Source: Owenia fusiformis
Lineage: Eukaryota; Annelida; Polychaeta; Sabellida; Oweniidae
DNA: 64,000 nucleotides
Reading direction: 5' to 3'
NCBI GenBank assembly: GCA_903813345.2
Contig: CAIIXF020000001.1
Span: forward strand, 10,267,598-10,331,597
Shown here: positions 60,201 through 64,000 of the stretch, piece after piece
How positions within the stretch are numbered: the first letter of the stretch is position 1
Layout of the letters: each line of letters begins with the position of its first letter
Position numbers and translations under genes: made by a program
Notes under the pieces: generated by a model
Told to the model about the DNA's origin: nothing
Database searches by the model: none
What the model saw: the letters and a program-made list of their open reading frames with translations, nothing else

Positions 60201-62260
60201 AAACAGCCGTTAATTTCTGAGAGACTCAAAAGTGATAACGGTAACAGCCTTTGAAGGCCCTTTATATGCACCCTCTGAATGTCAAATGCAAAGTGCATAC
60301 ATGTAGTAGGGTAATATGTTAACGTCAACTGGTAAATATACATAACAAACATTTAGAATAGCTTAATGCATCACATCCCTCTTAGTAATTAGATAAATAG
60401 TTAAAATAGATAACATATTAAGTTTTAAAGATCCATTTCATAAGTACAAATAACAAAACCAGACAGATGTTCAGTTAGAAATTCAAATGAAAATTTCAGG
60501 GAAAATTCAAATAGTTCAATAATTTCTGGAAACACCGTAGTGAATCATTTTTGAGTGATCATCAAATTGGTGAAATAAAGGCAAAATATTCAACAATATT
60601 CAAAGATTTACAATAGCGTAAAATAAGTATGACAGTTTACAAGTATGATTGAGACTAGGCTTGTACCCAACCTACAAACTTGCTGAATCACTTTCTAAAT
60701 TACAGAAATCTTATAAAGGTTCCCTTATGTATGGTAAATACTGATATATCATGAATGGGTGCAAGTGTACATATACTTACCTCTAACAAAGGCTTTGTTG
60801 GCCATATTAATCTCTCCATGTTATAATGTTCCTCATTTTTGATGGTCTCAGTGGGCTCTTCGTGCACCCGGATCTACATAAAGAAAAATAGTGCTATATA
60901 TGTATACATAGCATGTTGGCATTTTTCACTCACTTCTATTTTGATTTAATATTATTATACATTTCTAAATAAGGTTCCTGCTACATTTAAAAAAAAATTA
61001 ACAAGGCAATGATGTGCCAAACCACATACCATTTGTTACAGACACCAACTGCCAAAATGTGCATGCTGTTAAACTTGTACCTGCAAATGGTTACAAAAGT
61101 GTAACATATTGTTACATATAAACTTATGAAGTTACCTCTTTTATTTCAAAGCCCATGCCTTTGTATGAAGAGTCAAAGTCTGTCCTACGATAGAGAGCAT
61201 CAACGCGGTCTATGAGCCCAATCTGAAATCCAATGAATCCTACTTCATTTATTTAGTCAACAACCCAACATACAGACTTATAACAGTATATTTAACCTAC
61301 TATTAGTATTACTAAAGAAATGTGCACATGGTGTTGAGTAAGAGAAAGTTCAAGTATACTCTAGTGATCCAGTCCATGGATCAAGCCCTTATTTTACCTC
61401 AGTTGCTACTTCCCTATCTTTCTAAAATATTTAAAGAGTCATGATCAATGCCTTTATGCTCTGTGTCAAGAACCTTTCCCCTTTTAACCTTTTTATCATC
61501 ATATAAGTCAGTGTTTTTCATTTATCACTCATAAATATTATTGAAGTGGTTGTAATAAGATTTACCAAATAGTTTGTAGTCCTATATATGTTACTCTGTC
61601 CCATTTCCCTAAAGAATCTATAGTCGGCCACCAAAAGTAATGGGCAGGTATTCTTCGTTGGAGTGAAAGTGCTTTGTCTCTTTTCCCTAGCTTCACCTAA
61701 AAAAAGCAGCAAAAATATTGGAGAGCTCCTCATTGTTAATTCTTCAGTAATTAACATCCAGTTAAAAACAGCAATAATACATGTACTGGAGTTCAGTGAA
61801 CTGGAGAAATTACTAATTCCAAAAACTAAGCCCGTAGATGCATATGTATATGAAAAATAAACAAATACTAAACACTAAAAATACTAACCATAATAAATAA
61901 ATAAGTCACTGAAAAGAGCTGATGTTAAGAGCTGATGTAAAACAGTCAGTTCACCCAAGTGGGGGTCAAATGTATGACCTCTCGCTTTAGTGCTGTACCA
62001 CTAAGCTACAGAATCTGTTGACTTTTCCACATCTACATTGCATATTATATAGCATAATACAGCCATGTCTTACATGCCCAGTTTCAGGAACTCAATACTA
62101 GTTTTACTTGTCTTTCCAGGTTGTCAATCAAACAATGAAATAGGAAATGAGACAGTTAAGCAATAATGCAAGGATTGCAGACATACCTTGGTTGTCATCT
62201 TCTATAACGTGTCCTCCATCCTCTTTGGGATCAACATGGACGTAGCCACAGAAACTAGAA
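42084..62260 (-). CDS. ADAM17: ADAM17 (TACE)-like metalloprotease, 3' 13 coding exons
   Basis: Membrane-anchored zinc protease that sheds ectodomains (TNF, EGFR ligands and Notch in other animals). Thirteen exons with GT-AG borders and agreeing phases run from the end of the prodomain to the stop: 62187-62260, 61566-61696, 61136-61222, 60781-60873, 60003-60147, 48737-48847, 48293-48417, 47778-47847, 47182-47314, 46735-46979, 44023-44153, 43494-43572, 42660-42802, 42084-42233. The first is prodomain only and the others form the mature protein. Seen in order: a Cys-switch-like FCGYVH, a furin site REKR, the reprolysin domain with zinc motif [11 protein letters not shown], the disintegrin domain ([14 protein letters not shown]), the membrane-proximal Cys domain, a CANDIS-like helix ([16 protein letters not shown]) that separates ADAM17 from ADAM10, a transmembrane segment, and a short tail of about 65 residues. 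Signal peptide and early prodomain exons must lie beyond 62260. Confidence 0.93.
42445..42515 (-). repeat. Reversed fragment of the GTGGTGACAT repeat family
   Basis: ACATTTGTTACAGATGCCAA and related words are the complement of the GGCATCTGTAACA core seen in other copies. Confidence 0.5.
42660..42802 (-). CDS. ADAM17-like exon: transmembrane segment
   Basis: 143 nt, phase 1 to 0: [20 protein letters not shown], then [11 protein letters not shown], matching NIVGSVLVFSLIFWIPF and CVDKKLDKQ. Confidence 0.94.
43060..43493 (-). repeat. 32-bp minisatellite derived from an exon-intron boundary
   Basis: About 13 tandem copies. On the minus strand the unit is CATTGATGTCAATACAATAG followed by GTAAGC and a few bases. 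The ATTGATGTCAATACAATAG|GTAAG part is identical to the last 19 nt of the exon at 43494-43572 plus its splice donor. More decayed copies continue to about 42890. Many units keep a usable-looking donor. Confidence 0.95.
43494..43572 (-). CDS. ADAM17-like exon: CANDIS-like juxtamembrane helix
   Basis: 79 nt, phase 0 to 1: [20 protein letters not shown], then IDVNTI, matching [22 protein letters not shown]. Its last ~20 nt and the donor are the source of the tandem repeat that follows. Confidence 0.94.
44023..44153 (-). CDS. ADAM17-like exon: membrane-proximal domain
   Basis: 131 nt, phase 1 to 0: [20 protein letters not shown], then [14 protein letters not shown], matching CKVCCRDLSGRCVPY and LRKGKPCTVGFC. 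Confidence 0.94.
44654..46156 (+). CDS. Fucosyltransferase-like type II membrane protein, intronless, nested in ADAM17 intron
   Basis: 500 residues from the ATG at 44654; the frame is open back to 44627. A TTAACATTTTCAG acceptor lies just before the 44654 ATG, so a leader exon may be spliced here and I prefer this start. A hydrophobic anchor ([15 protein letters not shown]) precedes a stem of about 150 residues rich in Gln, Glu, Lys and Thr, then a catalytic-type domain. The motif [10 protein letters not shown] near residue 211 and the C-terminal [15 protein letters not shown] resemble the GDP-fucose-binding motifs of the NodZ/FUT8/O-FucT superfamily, so a Golgi fucosyltransferase is the likely role. 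The exact family and acceptor are unknown. Poly(A) signal at 46287. It is antisense to ADAM17, within the 2.6-kb intron 44154-46734. Confidence 0.8.
   Translation: MYCYSTDKIVLSVMFDYALSRTMRAALGILLIYNACITEIHAQTVSTENTAQTGQEAQSVIVEPKSKCDTSAFKHIEGQSGCQSEHNQLQDSKGMRKDTHLTIKDAQMPQKSQTKEQNQSMKNNELKTSVTENCDTTEYCRKEADTKKANTKTFNTNSKGESDKAITQQPEKNTEQKSESVTSVNQEDNDTGVMPKKERFVVYQCHGHCAGWGDRTRSIIIAYLIALLMKRSFILDITDPCSLDGVLVPNKVNWARRLPNGLSIVDVEHYVNTLPSKPFADLISQDKDLNDIFPEDVVTIKSPIAIVEQFARNPRHHKVLASLGYDMSRFTQCRMYAIFYDEIFKLSPKLQHELDIFISKSKIQEGGQLICAQLRMGGPYIKGDMKFNDMEDLTVVWDYIKQCITPDTTVFITSDANEVRQQAKKIFSKRWIDHEGFSSHIGSGERELRCKGQRKTILDFHSLALCDSLIVSTGTYGQLAAYRRQQGFNDFHIFSKKKIH
46287..46292 (+). promoter_or_regulatory. 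Candidate poly(A) signal of the fucosyltransferase-like gene
   Basis: AATAAA 131 nt after the stop codon, on the same strand; no other gene on this strand could use it. Confidence 0.6.
46735..46979 (-). CDS. ADAM17-like exon: disintegrin and membrane-proximal domain
   Basis: 245 nt, phase 2 to 1: [20 protein letters not shown], then [20 protein letters not shown] and [11 protein letters not shown]. Matches CKGVSYCTGNSSECPPPG in ADAM17. Confidence 0.94.
47182..47314 (-). CDS. ADAM17-like exon: disintegrin domain
   Basis: 133 nt, phase 1 to 2: [20 protein letters not shown], then [16 protein letters not shown]. Confidence 0.95.
47778..47847 (-). CDS. ADAM17-like exon: end of protease domain
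   Basis: 70 nt, phase 0 to 1: [20 protein letters not shown], then CFT, matching [21 protein letters not shown]. Confidence 0.9.
48293..48417 (-). CDS. ADAM17-like exon: zinc-binding motif
   Basis: 125 nt, phase 1 to 0: [20 protein letters not shown], then [13 protein letters not shown]. Completes HExxHxxGxxH and contains the Met-turn. Confidence 0.95.
48737..48847 (-). CDS. ADAM17-like exon: up to first zinc-site residues
   Basis: 111 nt, phase 1 to 1: [20 protein letters not shown], then [12 protein letters not shown]. The intron interrupts the Glu codon of HE. Its 5' neighbour lies 11.2 kb away. Confidence 0.94.
50103..50470. repeat. 28-bp minisatellite, ~13 copies
   Basis: Unit GCTGATGAACATGGATACAA plus CAACATAT, with C/T variants and one short copy. 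Because 28 is not a multiple of 3 and the unit lacks stops, all three minus-strand frames stay open, giving long His/Val/Ser/Cys-rich frames that are not genes. Confidence 0.95.
53018..53500 (-). pseudogene. Coding-like remnant in the centre of element II (unidentified)
   Basis: On the minus strand, 53500 to 53290 reads [20 protein letters not shown], then [20 protein letters not shown] and [10 protein letters not shown]. After a short break with stops, 53275 to 53018 reads [20 protein letters not shown] and later [18 protein letters not shown]. Composition is protein-like and there is a CxxC pair, but I recognise no family. It could be a decayed element protein or a captured host exon. Confidence 0.4.
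53585..54007. mobile_element. MITE with GATGCGAGTAG inverted ends, copy 2, nested in element II
   Basis: Starts GATGCGAGTAGGTAGTTACC and ends GATTATTTCTACTCGCATC. It is the reversed counterpart of 17699-18016: TTTGCCACCAGGTGGCTGAT, CCCTTAAACTTGAATATGCA and GTAAATCAAGATTATTTCTA match its complement. Confidence 0.85.
60003..60147 (-). CDS. ADAM17-like exon: protease domain
   Basis: 145 nt, phase 0 to 1: [20 protein letters not shown], then [19 protein letters not shown], close to VCLAHLFTYQDF and LGLAYVGSPRANSHGGVC of ADAM17. Confidence 0.94.
60781..60873 (-). CDS. ADAM17-like exon: protease domain
   Basis: 93 nt, phase 0 to 0: [20 protein letters not shown], then [10 protein letters not shown], matching IRILKSPQEV...EKHYNM and MLLEQF of ADAM17. 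Confidence 0.88.
60990..61115 (-). repeat. Reversed copy of the GTGGTGACAT repeat family
   Basis: AACAAGGCAATGATGTGCC, CATTTGTTACAGACACCAAC and GTAACATATTGTTACAT in the order expected of a reversed, worn copy. Confidence 0.5.
61136..61222 (-). CDS. ADAM17-like exon: protease domain
   Basis: 87 nt, phase 0 to 0: [20 protein letters not shown], then KGMGFEIKE, matching IELIDRVDDIYRNTSWD of ADAM17. Confidence 0.93.
61566..61696 (-). CDS. ADAM17-like exon: furin site and start of protease domain
   Basis: 131 nt, phase 1 to 0: [20 protein letters not shown], then [12 protein letters not shown] and TTNYL. REKR is a proprotein convertase site; the rest matches NTCKLLVVADHRFYRYMG of ADAM17. Confidence 0.93.
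61951..62015 (-). repeat. tRNA-derived (SINE-like) fragment
   Basis: Minus strand TGTAGCTTAGTGGTACAGCA is a good polymerase III A box/D arm, followed by CACTAAAGCGAGAGGTCATA and a degraded B box CATTTGACCCCCACTTGGG. No paired acceptor stem is present, so it is not a tRNA gene. The CCCACTTGGG ending is of the kind seen in tRNA-derived SINEs. Confidence 0.5.
62187..62260 (-). CDS. ADAM17-like exon: end of prodomain
   Basis: 74 nt, phase 2 to 1: [26 protein letters not shown] corresponds to the KVCGYLKV Cys-switch-like site of human ADAM17. Confidence 0.85.
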
Positions 62261-63693
62261 CTGAAACACAAATGTTTACATCAATCAGACATGGGAGACA
62301 ACTTTTGCAAAGACAGTAGGTAGGTATTCTTTGCTAATACTATATTTTCTTAACATGTAAAACTGTGGTCCTTTATTTCATCTGCTTATAGGTCTGATTG
62401 TTTTTCCCAGGTTTTATCTCAATGGCATTTGAAAAACTGTAGATAGAACAATGAGGCCAGAGCTTGATTGAATTTAGCACAAAATTTAACACCAAATGCT
62501 TTATCTTGTTTTTATATTAGTAAATAGTTTAACTTAATTTCTTTTGTCTGAAATTCAGGATTACAATTTATACTTTCTGCAAAATATTTATTGTATTTAT
62601 ATTCACTATGGTAGCATTTAAGTCACGATTCTCTTGATACTAGAGCCATCTATCGGAAACTAAATGAACGAATGGATGAGGTGAGGTTCTTGAGCAGGAT
62701 ATCATCTACTCACTGGGATATAACTAGGACAGAGCAAACACTTAGGTTTATAAATCTACAATAATCCAGTATTGATTTTATATGATTGTAATTCGATTCA
62801 ATGCTTTGTACAATTTACTTTGGTCATAATAAAATAATAATAAACAAAGTCGAGATATTAAATGACCAGTATTAATTAAGAAATCACCATTGAAATCAGT
62901 TAATTAAATATGCATATACTTAACAGAAAAAAAATCAAATAAAAGTAAGACTTTGGAGATCAAAAAATATTAAAATATTAAAAAGGTCAAGGAGATAATC
63001 TAATTGTCTTTCTCTTAATAAATCAACTGACATGTCATCATCGCCATGTAAAGCTATCAATAACTGAAACATCACTAAGATCTATTCCAAAGTGAATGAA
63101 TATGGATTAGCAAAGCCTATTTTAATCGGCAATCATCTTACTTTTTATTATAAAAATTGTAAGCCATGTTGCAAAGAAGTTAATTCATTTTATGGGATAC
63201 CAATTTTCAACCCAGAGAACTGGTAAGTGCAAATTACATGTTGTTTGCTTTAATGGTGATAAGGTTTTTTATAAAAGGGATCCATGTTTTAGTAGTCAAG
63301 TATCAATATAATGATCAGCTTATATCGTTACAATTACAGTGTATTGATAAGCAGGAAGAAATATCAAAATTTCTTGCACAAAATATACACCAAAAAGAAT
63401 ATCCTTAATTTTTGAAAAACTATCAATGTCTTCAAAATAAACTGAATTTATGAACTGAGTTGTGAGCTGAATAATACACAAAGGCAGTGATTTTCACTAG
63501 GTTGCTATTGCCTATTTACTTCAGAATGTCACCAAATTTCCACACAATGTAAACAGATTTGTAACGAGGTGCCGTGTTATTTAAGAATGTAAATGTTTTA
63601 TGTATCTAATGCAGTAAATAGAAACAATGATGAATGAAATTATATTACCTTGCTCATTACTAACATGTTATTGAATTTTGTAGATATAAAGAC
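62261..63693. other. ADAM17-like 5' intron sequence; no exon recognised
   Basis: AT-rich. I looked for the missing ADAM17 prodomain exons on the minus strand and found none. A plus-strand frame at about 62620-62765 (TRAIYRKLNERMDEVRFLSR) is open for about 50 codons but has no recognised family. Confidence 0.5.
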
Positions 63694-64000
63694 ATGTTGG
63701 GATTAGTAGTTCTGAGTCTATGGCTGAGATGGGCAGAGTGCATCCAAAAGAACATATTGATGATAATCGTTGATGACCTACGACCCGAGTTAGGATGTTA
63801 CTACACACCCGGCTCACCGTTCCATGGCAATATGCATACACCAAATATAGATCAACTTGCATCAAGGAGTGTTCTATTCCAAGAGGCCTATGTGCAGTAT
63901 CCACTATGCAGCCCGAGTAGATCTTCGTTATTTACTGGGCGGAGACCTGACACTGTCAAAGTTTATTCAAATGCCATCTATTGGAGAGAAACTGGTGGCA
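63694..64000 (+). CDS. Iduronate-2-sulfatase-like, 5' end (runs off right edge)
   Basis: Lysosomal sulfatase that would remove the 2-O-sulfate of iduronate in dermatan and heparan sulfate. About 102 residues are visible. A signal peptide (MLGLVVLSLWLRWAEC) leads directly to NILMIIVDDLRPELGCY with the calcium-binding Asp pair, then HTPNIDQLASRSVLFQEAYV and the sulfatase signature LCSPSRSSLFTGRRPDT, whose Cys is the one converted to formylglycine. This matches human IDS closely (VDDLRPSLGCY, VCAPSRVSFLTGRRPDT). The frame is unbroken to the edge, whereas the human gene has introns in this part, so the copy is intron-poor or intronless. It is antisense to the ADAM17-like gene and probably lies within one of its introns. 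A TTTTGTAG just upstream could be a splice acceptor for a leader exon. Confidence 0.88.
   Translation, partial: MLGLVVLSLWLRWAECIQKNILMIIVDDLRPELGCYYTPGSPFHGNMHTPNIDQLASRSVLFQEAYVQYPLCSPSRSSLFTGRRPDTVKVYSNAIYWRETGG

Noticed and set aside
61951-62015. Possible second tRNA gene
   Set aside because: The A box is good but the B box is degraded and there is no acceptor stem pairing; better read as a tRNA-derived repeat.
62620-62765. Plus-strand frame with TRAIYRKLNERMDEVRFLSR, considered as an exon or retroelement piece
   Set aside because: About 50 codons, no clear splice sites or recognised family; too little to support a gene.
63000-63080. Possible missing ADAM17 prodomain exon on the minus strand (LLIALHGDDDMSVDLLRER)
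   Set aside because: No suitable donor site and no resemblance to the ADAM17 prodomain.

Overview
This is an AT-rich, intron-rich animal nuclear DNA window. It has GT-AG split genes, many short transposon remnants, minisatellites and a eukaryotic tRNA gene. The gene families (MBOAT1/2-type acyltransferases, an ADAM17-type sheddase, an iduronate-2-sulfatase-type sulfatase) and the kinds of dispersed repeat suggest a marine invertebrate, perhaps a non-vertebrate deuterostome such as a hemichordate, echinoderm or amphioxus. The species is inference; no sequence comparison was possible.

Layout. (1) About 1-9551, minus strand: the first eight coding exons of an MBOAT1/2-like lysophospholipid acyltransferase (called A). 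It runs off the left edge before its catalytic exons. (2) 9748-33483, plus strand: a complete 11-exon paralogue (called B), head-to-head with A, with only 196 bp between the start codons. B has two alternative versions of its tenth exon, each 152 nt, whose reading phase allows only one per mRNA. (3) 32552-32650, minus strand: a tRNA-Phe(GAA)-like gene with a 26-nt intron, inside the last intron of B. (4) 33484-38065: no gene seen; repeat copies. (5) 38066-39199, minus strand: a single-exon type II membrane protein of the SGNH/PC-esterase kind. (6) 42084-62260, minus strand: thirteen 3' coding exons of an ADAM17-like metalloprotease, from the end of the prodomain to the cytoplasmic tail. One of its introns holds an intronless fucosyltransferase-like gene on the other strand (44654-46156). 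(7) 63694-64000, plus strand: the 5' end of an iduronate-2-sulfatase-like gene. No further ADAM17 exon is seen before it, so it probably lies inside a 5' intron of that gene.

The introns are full of mobile DNA. There are two long inverted-repeat (foldback-like) elements, at about 11.38-15.66 kb and 50.56-55.97 kb. The second is built from inverted arrays of a ~365-bp unit and has a different MITE inserted in its centre. Smaller elements include a ~420-bp palindrome, MITEs with clear target-site duplications and a dead mariner-like copy. Minisatellites are also present, one of them derived from an exon-intron boundary and carrying about 13 decoy splice donors. The genes do not form a single pathway. 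Membrane lipid remodelling (MBOAT), ectodomain shedding (ADAM17) and glycan modification or degradation (fucosyltransferase-like, esterase-like, sulfatase) are side by side.
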